From assembly GCF_015234275.1 (NCBI RefSeq), contig NZ_JADGII010000003.1: 64,000 nt of DNA, one strand, 5' to 3'. A model generated the notes under the pieces. That model worked only from the letters and a program-made list of their open reading frames with translations. It had not been told where the DNA came from and searched no databases. The position numbers and the translations under genes were made by a program. Below are positions 10,163-18,958 of this stretch, piece by piece. The stretch comes from Prosthecochloris ethylica (GTDB lineage: Bacteria > Bacteroidota > Chlorobiia > Chlorobiales > Chlorobiaceae). The first letter of the stretch is position 1. Each line of letters opens with the position of its first letter.

Positions 10163-10915
10163 TCAGGAGTCAAAGCTGTTCATCGCCTGCTCGCTGATCT
10201 CGAGATTGCTGTACACCGCCTGAACATCATCACTGTTTTCCAGTGCATCGATCAGTTTCATCGCTTTTTCCGCATCCGATGCATCGAGTTCGACATACGT
10301 ATCGGGAATCATGTCGACACGCGCATTTTCATAGCAAATCCCTGCATCATCCAGGGCCTGCTTGGCATTCTCGAGTTCCCTGACATCCGTAATAACCGTA
10401 AAATAACTCTCGTCATCCGTATTGAGATCCTCGAGACCCGCATCGAGCAGCACCTCCATCAACCGGTCCTCTTCCGCCTCAGCACGAGCGACCTCGATGC
10501 ACCCCTTGCGCTGGAACATCCAGCTGACACTGCCGTTCTCTCCCAGAGAACCGTTATGACGGTTGATGATATGGCGAACGTCCGCCACGGTCCTGTTACG
10601 GTTATCGGTGGCGGTTTCGATAATCAGTGCAATACCGCCGGGTCCATACCCTTCATAGGTGATCTCTTCGTAGGTCACCCCCTCCAGCTCACCGGTGCCT
10701 TTCTTGATGGCACGCTGGATATTTTCCTGCGGCATGGAGCTGGCTTTCGCATTATCGACAGCGAGCCTCAGGCGAGGGTTGGCGGCCGGATCGCCTCCAC
10801 CCATTTTCGCGGCAATGGTGATTTCGCGTACAAGTTTGGTAAACAGGTTGCCTCGTTTCTGATCAGTCGCAGCTTTCTTCCGTTTAATCGTCGACCATTT
10901 ACTGTGTCCAGACAT
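10163..10915 (-). CDS. yebC: YebC/PmpR family transcriptional/translational regulator
   Basis: 250-aa protein of the YebC/PmpR family (DUF28), a three-domain acidic protein. Some members bind DNA as regulators; others (TACO1-like) help ribosomes through polyproline stretches. The N terminus MSGHSKWSTIKRKKAATDQK and the GGGDPAANPRLRLAVDNAK segment are diagnostic. The gene is followed 3 nt later by ruvC. On the minus strand its leader contains a small CCGGC/GCCGG hairpin followed by six Ts (around 10935-10955), which could be a weak attenuator. Confidence 0.93.
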   Translation of the reverse strand: MSGHSKWSTIKRKKAATDQKRGNLFTKLVREITIAAKMGGGDPAANPRLRLAVDNAKASSMPQENIQRAIKKGTGELEGVTYEEITYEGYGPGGIALIIETATDNRNRTVADVRHIINRHNGSLGENGSVSWMFQRKGCIEVARAEAEEDRLMEVLLDAGLEDLNTDDESYFTVITDVRELENAKQALDDAGICYENARVDMIPDTYVELDASDAEKAMKLIDALENSDDVQAVYSNLEISEQAMNSFDS

Positions 10916-11034
10916 GATACAATACTAACAGTTGAAAAAACCCGGCAGACCGCCGGTCTATGATATTAGAGTTATTTTCTGTAAATAAAACCAAATCTAC
11001 TCCGTTTCAGTGAAATTAATCACAAGAACAAATA

Positions 11035-11874
11035 ATGACAAGCCGCTTGGTCGCTTATCAGGGAGAGCCCGGAGCATACAGTGAAATCGCCGCCCTGCGT
11101 TTCGGCACCCCTGAACCGTTCGAATCGTTCGATGACGCCTTTGAAGCCGTCGAGAAAAAACAGGTCGCCTGTGCCGTCATCCCGATCGAAAATTCTCTCG
11201 GAGGCAGTATCCATCACAATTACGACCTGCTCATACAGCATCCAGTGCACATTGTCGCTGAAACGTTCGTCAAGGTCGAGCATTGCCTGCTCGGCCTGCC
11301 TGGTTCCACGCTCGAGAACCCGGGCAGGGTTCTTTCGCATCCCCAGGCGCTTGCACAATGCAGAAACTTTTTCACCACGCATCCGGCCCTGAAAGCCGAA
11401 GTCGCCTACGATACTGCGGGCAGTGCAAAAATCATCGCAGAACAGAACGACCCCTCGAACTTCGCTATCGCCTCGAAACGGGCAGGCGAACTCTACGGGC
11501 TCGACATTCTGCAGGAAAACCTGGCTGACGAAGAGTGGAATATCACACGTTTTTTCTGCATCACCCATGAACAGGAGACGACCCGCCTCCCTTCCATACC
11601 CGACTGCCGGGAGTGCCCCCAGAAAACATCGATCGTCTTCACCCTGCCCAACGAACCGGGCTCTCTCTTCAAGGCAATGGCGACACTCGCGCTGCGCAAT
11701 ATCGACATGACAAAGATCGAGTCGCGACCGTTCAGGAAAAAAGCATTTGAATACCTGTTCTATGTCGATTTCATCGGCCGGTCGGACGACAGAAATGTTC
11801 AGAACGCCCTCAGCCATCTCAGGGAGTTCGCAACGATGGTTAACGTATTAGGGAGTTATGGCATCGTCGAATAA
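11035..11874 (+). CDS. pheA: Prephenate dehydratase
   Basis: 279-aa P-protein without a chorismate-mutase domain. It converts prephenate to phenylpyruvate in phenylalanine synthesis. The catalytic domain starts AYQGEPGAYSEIAAL and contains IPIENSLGGSIHHNYDLL and the substrate motif NITRFFCI (TRF). The C-terminal ACT regulatory domain (NEPGSLFKAMATLALR ... IDMTKIESRP) has the ESRP signature linked to phenylalanine feedback. It overlaps the polA start by 17 nt. It is divergent from yebC across a 119-nt A/T-rich gap. Confidence 0.95.
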   Translation: MTSRLVAYQGEPGAYSEIAALRFGTPEPFESFDDAFEAVEKKQVACAVIPIENSLGGSIHHNYDLLIQHPVHIVAETFVKVEHCLLGLPGSTLENPGRVLSHPQALAQCRNFFTTHPALKAEVAYDTAGSAKIIAEQNDPSNFAIASKRAGELYGLDILQENLADEEWNITRFFCITHEQETTRLPSIPDCRECPQKTSIVFTLPNEPGSLFKAMATLALRNIDMTKIESRPFRKKAFEYLFYVDFIGRSDDRNVQNALSHLREFATMVNVLGSYGIVE

Positions 11875-14686
11875 ATCCACCCAGTTCGAGCTATCGCTCG
11901 GCACACCGGCTCCCCGGGGCAGCGCAGCACCTGTCAGCGCACCGGGGGCCGCCCCGAAGCCTCAACTGTTTCTGCTCGACGGCATGGCCCTGGTATACCG
12001 GGCATTCTTCGCCCTGCAGAGAAGCGGAATGAAAACACGGGACGGGCATCCCACAGGAGCCACGTACGGCTTTCTCTCCACGCTGCTGAAAATTTACGAA
12101 AGTTATTCCCCCGATTACCTTGCCGTCGCGTTCGACAGCCGTGAAAAAACCTTCCGGCACAAGCTCTACAGTGAGTACAAGGCCAACCGGCCGGAGCCGC
12201 CCGAAGACCTGGTCAGCCAGCTCGAGACGATATTCAGTCTCGTCAGGGCATTCAACATCCCGGTCCTGAAGGAGCCCGGTTACGAGGCTGACGACCTGAT
12301 CGGGACCGCGGCAAAAACATTCGAAGCCGACTGCAGCATCTACATTGTCACTCCCGACAAGGACATGAGCCAGCTCATTCATGACGGAGTCCGGATTCTC
12401 AAACCCGGCAAACGTCAGAACGAACTGCAGCTGTATGGTTCCACCGAACTCGAAGAGGAACTCGGCATCACCCCGGACCAGTTCGTCGATCTGCTCACCC
12501 TCACCGGCGACACCTCCGACAACATTCCCGGCGCCAGGGGGATCGGACCGAAAACCGCATCGAAACTGCTCAAGACCTATGGCAGCCTGCAGAACATCGG
12601 GAACAACCTCGACAAGCTGACCCCGAAAAACCGCAAAACCCTCGAGGAGTTTCTCCCCCAGAGCGACCTGATCCATGACCTGGTCACCATTCGCACCGAT
12701 ATCCAACTCGATATCACCCTCGACGATCTCCACTGCCGCCAGCCGGACGGCGGTGAACTGTTCAGGATCCTCGACAGGCTCGAAATGCGCACTATTGCCG
12801 CCAAACTGCCGGCTCTGTTCCCCGCAATATCTCTTCCGGAAACAGAGCCGGCAGCCGCCGGGCCTGTCACCGACACTCCTCCCGGGCCGCATCCTGACGC
12901 AACCTATCGCCTGATCGACACCATCGAGGAGGTCGAGGAACTAGCCGATCACCTCGCGACTCTCGAAGGATTCGCCATCGATACGGAAACCACGAGCCTG
13001 AACACGTTCGAAGCCGAACTGATCGGCATTTCACTCAGCTGGAAAGCCCGTCAGGCCATCTTTATCCACTGCACTCCGGACGGACTGCAGCCCGAGGAGG
13101 CTCTCCGGCCGCTCAGACAGGTACTCGAAAACCCGGATATCGCCAAGTGGGGACAGAACCTGAAATACGACATTCTGGTGCTCCGCCGCTACGGTATCGA
13201 CATGAAACCGGCAGGGTTCGACACCATGCTTGCCAGCTACGTTCTTGATCCTGAAGAACCCCATAACCTCGACGATCTCGCAGCGAACTACCTCGAGTAC
13301 CGGACAACCACCTACAGCGAGCTTGTCGGCAGCGGACGCAAAGCCGTGCCGCTGCGCGATGTCGACCCGGAAGCCCTGCGGGACTACGCCTGCCAGGATG
13401 CCGATATCGCCCTGCAGCTGCGCGAGACCCTCAAGCGGAAACTCGACAATGAGCAGAAGCTGGAATGGCTCTGCACCAATATCGAGTTTCCTCTGGTCAA
13501 CGTCCTGGCCGAAATGGAATACCACGGCGTGAAGCTTGACACGGCCCATCTGAAAACGACCTCCGACAAGCTCACGACACAGCTCGGGCAGCTCAGGGAA
13601 CGTATTCATGCCACGGCAGGCGAGGAGTTCAATATCGACTCACCGAAACAGCTTTCGGCCATTCTCTTCGACAAGCTCGGGCTGCCACCGGGCAAAGCCA
13701 CAAAAACCGGCTACTCCACCAACGTGCGCGTCCTCGAAGAACTCGCTCCGCTGCATCCGGTTGCCCGGGATCTCCTGGAATACCGGAGCCTGCAGAAACT
13801 GCTGTCGACCTATATCGATGCCCTGCCCAGACTGGTCAACCCGTCAAGCGGCAGACTCCACACATCGTTCAACCAGCACATCACCGCTACAGGCAGGCTT
13901 TCGTCATCGAACCCGAACCTGCAGAACATCCCGGTCCGCACTGAACTCGGGCGCGAAATACGCAAGGCCTTCATCGCTTCGGAAGGCAGGCTGCTTCTTG
14001 CCGCAGACTATTCCCAGATCGAACTGCGCATTGCCGCCGAACTTTCAGGAGACCAGGGACTGATCGACGCATTTCGCAACCATGAAGACATTCACTCCGC
14101 AACCGCGCGTACCGTCTTCGGAACCGATGAGGTCACCGCTGACATGAGACGGAAGGCCAAAGAAGTCAACTTCGGCATTCTCTACGGCATACAGCCTTAT
14201 GGCCTCGCGCAGCGCCTGAACATTGCGCAGAAAGAGGCGAAATCGATCATCGACGCCTATAAAAACACCTATCCCGGGCTGTTTTCCGCGCTTCAGAGTA
14301 TTATCGACACTGCCGCAGAAACCGGCTATGTCACCACACTGCTCGGGCGGCGGCGCTACATTGCGGATCTCAGGAGCCGCAACGGCAACATACGCAAAGG
14401 AGCTGAACGCGCAGCCATGAACACGCCTGTCCAGGGAACGGCAGCGGATATCATCAAGTACGCCATGTGCCTGGTCGACCGGCAGCTCAGGGAGAACTTC
14501 TCCGGCTCGACGATGCTCCTGCAGGTACACGATGAACTGATCTTCGAAACCGTCGACGCCGAACGCCACCGACTCGAGGAAATGGTCACCCGGTCCATGA
14601 CTGAAGCAGCCCGTGTCTGCGGCCTCGAACAGGTCCCAGTAGAAATCGATACCGGGTGCGGGCAGAACTGGCTCGAAGCCCACTGA
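11858..14686 (+). CDS. polA: DNA polymerase I
   Basis: 942-aa, three-domain DNA polymerase I for repair and Okazaki-fragment maturation. After a Ser/Pro/Ala-rich N-terminal extension of about 35 residues, the 5' nuclease begins at LFLLDGMALVYRAFFAL, with GYEADDLIGT and TGDTSDNIPGARGIGPKTA. The 3'-5' exonuclease retains its acidic motif (FAIDTETTSLNTFEAELIGI) and DTMLASYVLDP, so proofreading is likely active. The polymerase motifs are present: TGRLSSSNPNLQNIPVR, LLAADYSQIELRIAAELSGD (motif A), RRKAKEVNFGILYGI (O helix) and LQVHDELIFE (motif C). The start overlaps the end of pheA by 17 nt. The next ATG is at the LFLLDGM core, so the extension length is uncertain. Confidence 0.96.
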   Translation: MASSNKSTQFELSLGTPAPRGSAAPVSAPGAAPKPQLFLLDGMALVYRAFFALQRSGMKTRDGHPTGATYGFLSTLLKIYESYSPDYLAVAFDSREKTFRHKLYSEYKANRPEPPEDLVSQLETIFSLVRAFNIPVLKEPGYEADDLIGTAAKTFEADCSIYIVTPDKDMSQLIHDGVRILKPGKRQNELQLYGSTELEEELGITPDQFVDLLTLTGDTSDNIPGARGIGPKTASKLLKTYGSLQNIGNNLDKLTPKNRKTLEEFLPQSDLIHDLVTIRTDIQLDITLDDLHCRQPDGGELFRILDRLEMRTIAAKLPALFPAISLPETEPAAAGPVTDTPPGPHPDATYRLIDTIEEVEELADHLATLEGFAIDTETTSLNTFEAELIGISLSWKARQAIFIHCTPDGLQPEEALRPLRQVLENPDIAKWGQNLKYDILVLRRYGIDMKPAGFDTMLASYVLDPEEPHNLDDLAANYLEYRTTTYSELVGSGRKAVPLRDVDPEALRDYACQDADIALQLRETLKRKLDNEQKLEWLCTNIEFPLVNVLAEMEYHGVKLDTAHLKTTSDKLTTQLGQLRERIHATAGEEFNIDSPKQLSAILFDKLGLPPGKATKTGYSTNVRVLEELAPLHPVARDLLEYRSLQKLLSTYIDALPRLVNPSSGRLHTSFNQHITATGRLSSSNPNLQNIPVRTELGREIRKAFIASEGRLLLAADYSQIELRIAAELSGDQGLIDAFRNHEDIHSATARTVFGTDEVTADMRRKAKEVNFGILYGIQPYGLAQRLNIAQKEAKSIIDAYKNTYPGLFSALQSIIDTAAETGYVTTLLGRRRYIADLRSRNGNIRKGAERAAMNTPVQGTAADIIKYAMCLVDRQLRENFSGSTMLLQVHDELIFETVDAERHRLEEMVTRSMTEAARVCGLEQVPVEIDTGCGQNWLEAH

Positions 14687-14706
14687 GCGACGCCTGGAGC
14701 GTACTC

Positions 14707-14734
14707 TTGCCGAACACGAAACTTTTTTTATATT
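14707..14734 (+). promoter_or_regulatory. Candidate sigma-70 promoter for the DUF2795 gene
   Basis: TTGCCG (14707-14712) and TATATT (14729-14734) are spaced by 16 nt. Transcription would begin near 14741, giving a 5' leader of about 150 nt that includes the structured element at 14764-14840. Sequence-based only. Confidence 0.35.
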
Positions 14735-14763
14735 CGAAAAAATTCCCTGATGCCTGCCGGTTT

Positions 14764-14840
14764 CAGGATTCCACCATACACCCGGACGTCTTTCGGGGCT
14801 TTCAAGCCGGGTGAAGCTGCAATCTGCAGCTGCAATCCTG
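14764..14840 (+). ncRNA. Structured 5' leader element (three-way-junction-like)
   Basis: Three perfect 7-bp stems nest cleanly. The outer stem is CAGGATT (14764-14770) with AATCCTG (14834-14840). Inner stem 1 is CACCCGG (14779-14785) with CCGGGTG (14807-14813). Inner stem 2 is AGCTGCA (14815-14821) with TGCAGCT (14825-14831), with a 3-nt loop. Together they make a compact junction 50 nt before the DUF2795 start. I recognise no known riboswitch class; it could be a protein-binding leader, a small RNA or a relic terminator for polA. Confidence 0.4.
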
Positions 14841-14890
14841 TCAGAGATTCATCAAGACATTCTTTCAACCTGTATTAACTGTTAGCGTGT

Positions 14891-15118
14891 ATGTACTGGA
14901 ACCTTGATTTATCGCGATACATCGCCGATGCACCCTGGCCCGCGACGAAAGACGAGCTTATTGACTATGCGAGCCGCACCGGGGCCCCCCAGCCAGTTCT
15001 TGACAATTTGTACGATCTGCCTGACAGTGACGAACTGTACGAAAGCCTCGAGGAGATCTGGCCCGATTACCCGACAGACGAAGATTTCTGCTATGGTGAT
15101 GAAGAACCGTTAAGTTAG
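14891..15118 (+). CDS. Small acidic DUF2795-type protein
   Basis: 75-aa acidic protein. The segment YIADAPWPATKDELIDYASR followed by TGAPQPVLDNLYDLPD fits the DUF2795 family, small helical proteins of unknown function found in many bacteria, often near stress or regulatory genes. The acidic C terminus (DELYESLEEIWPDYPTDEDF) suggests it may bind a basic partner; that is inference. The ATG at 14891 is the only good start. The following outer-membrane-protein frame continues in the same reading frame after the TAG stop, with no standard start codon between them. Confidence 0.75.
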   Translation: MYWNLDLSRYIADAPWPATKDELIDYASRTGAPQPVLDNLYDLPDSDELYESLEEIWPDYPTDEDFCYGDEEPLS

Positions 15119-15124
15119 TGCATT

Positions 15125-17476
15125 CTGAAACATGATATTCTGATACGGCGTGCCCGGCTCCCCCTCCTGGTCCTGACGGCTATCCTTGCAGTCCTCTGCA
15201 GCCAACGAGCATCCGATGCCGCTCAACCGGGCACGAAATCCGCAACAGCTGCGGGTTTTGTCACTACCATTTCCATTTCCGGCAACCGCGCAATCACCAC
15301 CGAAGAATTACGTTCGGTCATGTCGACCAGGGAAAACACCCGGTATTTCGGTTTTTTCAAGCCCTGGGTCGGAATCCACCGTTTTGCGGAACACCTGTTC
15401 AACGATTCACGCGGAGCGTATTCCAACCATAAAACGCTCCTTTCCGGCTCCAGCTCAGTAAAAACCTGGATGCAGAACTCCATCGGGGAAGCGCCTGTGG
15501 AATATGTCGATCAGGAATTCCGGCGGGATATCTCACTGATCAAAAAACTCTATGCGTACAAGGGATACTTTTACGCAAGAATCGACACCGTGATTGACCG
15601 TGACCCCGAAACCGGACACACAAGCCTGGACATCATCATCGAGGAAAACACGCCGGCAAGGATTGACACCCTGCACTATCGCGGTATCGACCAGCTCGAG
15701 ACATCCGTCAGGGAGCGCTACCTTTCCACGGGCGTCCTTCACCTCGACGACATTTTTTCGGTCGACAATCTCATCAGGGAACGTGACCGTTCAGTTGATT
15801 TTTTCAAGGAGTACGGTTATGGCCTGATGCATGAAGACAGCATCAGAATCCAGGTAGACACCGTCGGAGTGCTGGCCGGGGTACGGGTCGATATCAATCT
15901 GCCGGAGCGACTGAGATACGGATCTCTCAAGGCTGTCGTCCATGACCCGCGAACACCCGACTCCATCGCAACGGCTACCAGGACCATACGCGACAGCATC
16001 GATATCACACACTACGGAGAACAGCATATTTCCGATAACCTGGTCAGCAGCTTTACCGCCTACCGGCCGGGTGAGCTTACCAGACAGTCGCTTCAGCAGA
16101 AAACGCTCCAGAACTTCGGGGCCACCAACGTGTTCTCCTCGGTCTTTATCCGCAATGACTCCGTCAGTAACGGCCGGCTGCACACCTCCATTCATCTGGA
16201 GCCCAAACCCCGGCATCTCATAGAGCCATCTGTTTTTGCCGACAACCGTTACGGCAGCCTGTTCGCCGGAACATCGATCAGCTACGAAAACAAGAACCTG
16301 TTCGGAAGTGCGGAAAATCTCTCGATCAGCACTGATTTCGGCATGCAGCTCGGCACATCGAACAACCTGCTCGACAGTCTCGACGAGGAAGACTACGACC
16401 CCTACCGCGCCTATGAACTCGGCATTTCCGCAAGCCTTGTCATGCCCGAACTCAGCAATCCGGGAAACGTCTGGGAAACCTCTCTTGAATACAGCCGCTC
16501 TCGCCTGCCGATACTTCTGGACAATCAGAAAGCGCTTGCTCGCATCAGTTACAATACCTCACTCTCACCCTACTCGAGGCTCAACGTTGACTTTTTTGAA
16601 CTGGAATGGGTAAAAAAAGACTCCCTGCGCGGATTCGGAAAGCTGTTCACCTCAGACCTGGCTGAAAATATCGGCATCGACCCCGATGACCCCACAGAGA
16701 TCAGCGATGGCCTCGACAGCCTGCTGCAGACAAGCATCAATCAAACCCTCCGCCTCCAGTACTACTTCTCGAACCGCAACGAACCGGCAAAAACCACCAC
16801 GTCGAAATTCAACATCACAGCTGAGGCTGTCGGCGGACTCGCATGGCTGATCGACGAATATGTCGACACCGGAAGTTATGACGGCTTCACCGACAGCGAC
16901 CCGCAGATATTCGGGACCACCTACTCACAGTTCCTGAAACTCAGCACACAGTACAGCTTCTTTACCAGGCTCTCTGAAAACGAAGAACTCGCAGGCCGGT
17001 TGTTTGCCGGCTGGATGGCCCCCTACGGAAAGGCTGAAAGCACTCCGGATGAACGCCGTTTTTACGCCGGCGGGCCCAACAGCATGAGAGGATGGCTCTT
17101 CAACACGCTCGGGCCGGGAAATAACGACAACGAAGCCTCCGCCACCCTTGGTGCAGACATCAAGCTCGAAGGCAACCTCGAGTACCGGGTGCAGTTTTTC
17201 AAGGTTTTCGGCCAGCCATCAGGCATAGCTCTCTTCACCGATATCGGCAACATCTGGGACCGAACCGGCACCTACGGGCTGACCCTCAACTCACTCTACC
17301 AGGACATCGCCTGGGACATGGGGATCGGACTGAGAATCGGTTCTCCGATCGGTCCGTTTCGTTTCGATTTCGCCTACAAGCTCTACGATCCCTCGCAGAA
17401 ACCCGATCCCTGGCAGTTGTCGGAATGGAAACCGGGGGACTATACCTTCAATTTTGGAATTGGAGAACCATTTTAA
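15125..17476 (+). CDS. BamA/TamA (TamL-like) outer-membrane protein
   Basis: Omp85-superfamily beta-barrel with N-terminal POTRA-like repeats, likely assisting insertion or export of envelope components. The frame is open from just after the previous stop at 15118. It reads a basic n-region (KHDILIRRAR), a hydrophobic core (LPLLVLTAILAVLC) and ASDAAQP, a convincing signal peptide. No ATG/GTG/TTG precedes it, so I place the start tentatively at CTG 15125 (ATT 15122 is the alternative). The first ATG, at 15320, would lose the signal peptide. POTRA-like segments include FVTTISISGNRAITTEELRS and KKLYAYKGYFYARIDTVID. The barrel has the FYAGGPNSMRGWLFNTLGPG motif of the superfamily, GIALFTDIGNIWD, and a terminal aromatic (GIGEPF). 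Function is confident at family level only. Confidence 0.8.
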   Translation: MKHDILIRRARLPLLVLTAILAVLCSQRASDAAQPGTKSATAAGFVTTISISGNRAITTEELRSVMSTRENTRYFGFFKPWVGIHRFAEHLFNDSRGAYSNHKTLLSGSSSVKTWMQNSIGEAPVEYVDQEFRRDISLIKKLYAYKGYFYARIDTVIDRDPETGHTSLDIIIEENTPARIDTLHYRGIDQLETSVRERYLSTGVLHLDDIFSVDNLIRERDRSVDFFKEYGYGLMHEDSIRIQVDTVGVLAGVRVDINLPERLRYGSLKAVVHDPRTPDSIATATRTIRDSIDITHYGEQHISDNLVSSFTAYRPGELTRQSLQQKTLQNFGATNVFSSVFIRNDSVSNGRLHTSIHLEPKPRHLIEPSVFADNRYGSLFAGTSISYENKNLFGSAENLSISTDFGMQLGTSNNLLDSLDEEDYDPYRAYELGISASLVMPELSNPGNVWETSLEYSRSRLPILLDNQKALARISYNTSLSPYSRLNVDFFELEWVKKDSLRGFGKLFTSDLAENIGIDPDDPTEISDGLDSLLQTSINQTLRLQYYFSNRNEPAKTTTSKFNITAEAVGGLAWLIDEYVDTGSYDGFTDSDPQIFGTTYSQFLKLSTQYSFFTRLSENEELAGRLFAGWMAPYGKAESTPDERRFYAGGPNSMRGWLFNTLGPGNNDNEASATLGADIKLEGNLEYRVQFFKVFGQPSGIALFTDIGNIWDRTGTYGLTLNSLYQDIAWDMGIGLRIGSPIGPFRFDFAYKLYDPSQKPDPWQLSEWKPGDYTFNFGIGEPF

Positions 17477-17529
17477 TATCTACTTCCAGTTCAGCACGTA
17501 TCTCCTTAATACCTAAGTATCCGAACGTC

Positions 17530-18195
17530 ATGCAAGGCAATACCACTCTACTTGCCCCATCGATCCTTTCAGCGGATTTCACACGCCTGAACGAGGCCGT
17601 CACCACAGCACAGGAGGCAGGGGCCGACTGGATCCACTGCGATGTCATGGACGGTCACTTCGTTCCGAACATCACCTTCGGCCCGTTCATCGTCAAAGCT
17701 GTCGCAGCCTGCTCCTCCCTGACCATCGACACCCACCTGATGATCAGCGACCCTGACCGCTATATTCCTGATTTCATCGAAGCGGGTTCACACCAGGTCA
17801 CCGTACACCAGGAAACCTGCCCGCATCTGCACCGCAGTGTTCAGCTGATCAAAAGCCTGGGGGCGAAAGCAGGGGTCTCGATCAATCCGGGCACACCGGT
17901 CTCGACCCTGGAATCGATTATCGGGGATGTCGACCTGGTCCTGTTAATGTCGGTCAATCCGGGATTCGGCGGGCAGAAATTCATTCCATCATCAATCGGC
18001 AAGATCGAGAGACTGCACGAGATGCGCAACACCTACAACCCGGGCATGACCATTGCAGTCGATGGCGGGGTGACAACCGAAAACGCACAGGAACTTGTTT
18101 CGGCAGGCGCTGATGCCCTGATAGCCGGAACAGCGTTTTTCAAGGCTCCCGACCCTGCCGAAGCGGCACGTCAGATCAAGGCTGCTTCCAGGTAA
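17530..18195 (+). CDS. rpe: Ribulose-phosphate 3-epimerase
   Basis: 221-aa TIM-barrel enzyme interconverting ribulose-5-phosphate and xylulose-5-phosphate. Signatures are LLAPSILSADFTRL (N-terminal Ser-Ala-Asp), DWIHCDVMDGHFVPNITFGP with catalytic Asp, DTHLMISDPDRYI, LLMSVNPGFGGQKFIP, and IAVDGGVTTENA with the second catalytic Asp. I chose the ATG at 17530 because it sits just before the conserved core; upstream residues run into the preceding outer-membrane-protein gene. Its last 20 nt overlap the convergent trpC. Confidence 0.95.
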   Translation: MQGNTTLLAPSILSADFTRLNEAVTTAQEAGADWIHCDVMDGHFVPNITFGPFIVKAVAACSSLTIDTHLMISDPDRYIPDFIEAGSHQVTVHQETCPHLHRSVQLIKSLGAKAGVSINPGTPVSTLESIIGDVDLVLLMSVNPGFGGQKFIPSSIGKIERLHEMRNTYNPGMTIAVDGGVTTENAQELVSAGADALIAGTAFFKAPDPAEAARQIKAASR

Positions 18196-18958
18196 ATCGC
18201 TGCAACTCATCGCCAAGCAGCCCCTCACCGATCAGGACGGCATCGAACGATGCCTCCTGCATCATCAGGACATCCGCCTGACGCTTCAGGCCGCTTTCAG
18301 CAACCGAGATGATACCTTCCGGCATACGGGACCTCAACCGCAGTGACGTATCGAGCGATACCGAAAAATCCCTCAGGTCGCGGTTGTTGACGCCAACCAT
18401 CCGCGCGTGCCGCTCGAGAGCCGTGTCGAGCTCCCGCTCGTCATGGACCTCCACCAGCACATCGAGTCCGATCTCATGAGCGAGCTGGATGTACTCTTCG
18501 AGCTGCAGAGGATCGAGAGCGGCAACAATCAGCAGAATGGCGTCAGCACCGATCAGGCGGGCTTCGTAGACCTGCGACTCATCGACAATGAAATCCTTGC
18601 GCAGCACCGGCAGGTCGAACTCACGGCTCACGGTTGAAAGATAGTCGTTCGCCCCCTGAAAAAAATCACGGTCAGTGAGAACGGAAAACGCCGAAGCCCC
18701 TATATCGGCATACCGCCGGGCAAGCTCGAGAGGATCGAAATGCTCCACAAGCACCCCGCGTGAAGGGGAGGCCTTCTTGACCTCGGCAATCAGTCTGAGA
18801 GGCTCCCCTTCCCCGCGCGACAGGGCAGCATACATTCCCCGTGATGCCGACAGATCATGTTCACACTCGCGGTACCGGCGATCGGGAGCCTGCTGTTTCA
18901 GACGGGAAACCTCATCAGCTTTCACATCCAGAATCTTCGTCAGGTAGGTTCCCATCAC
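18176..18958 (-). CDS. trpC: Indole-3-glycerol phosphate synthase
   Basis: 260-aa (beta/alpha)8 enzyme that closes the indole ring in tryptophan synthesis. Visible are LIAEVKKASPSRGVL (catalytic Lys and substrate contacts), ASAFSVLTDRDFFQGAND, PVLRKDFIVDESQVYEAR, DAILLIVAALD, LVEVHDERELDTAL, VGVNNRDLRDFSVSL, and ISVAESGLKRQADV. All expected active-site residues seem intact. The start ATG overlaps the carB stop by 4 nt, so translation is probably coupled. It ends convergent with rpe. Confidence 0.95.
   Translation of the reverse strand: MMGTYLTKILDVKADEVSRLKQQAPDRRYRECEHDLSASRGMYAALSRGEGEPLRLIAEVKKASPSRGVLVEHFDPLELARRYADIGASAFSVLTDRDFFQGANDYLSTVSREFDLPVLRKDFIVDESQVYEARLIGADAILLIVAALDPLQLEEYIQLAHEIGLDVLVEVHDERELDTALERHARMVGVNNRDLRDFSVSLDTSLRLRSRMPEGIISVAESGLKRQADVLMMQEASFDAVLIGEGLLGDELQRFTWKQP

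Noticed and set aside
10932..10964. TTGAAA (10932) with TATGAT (10959) as pheA promoter
   Set aside because: The spacing of 21 nt is too long for a confident sigma-70 call.
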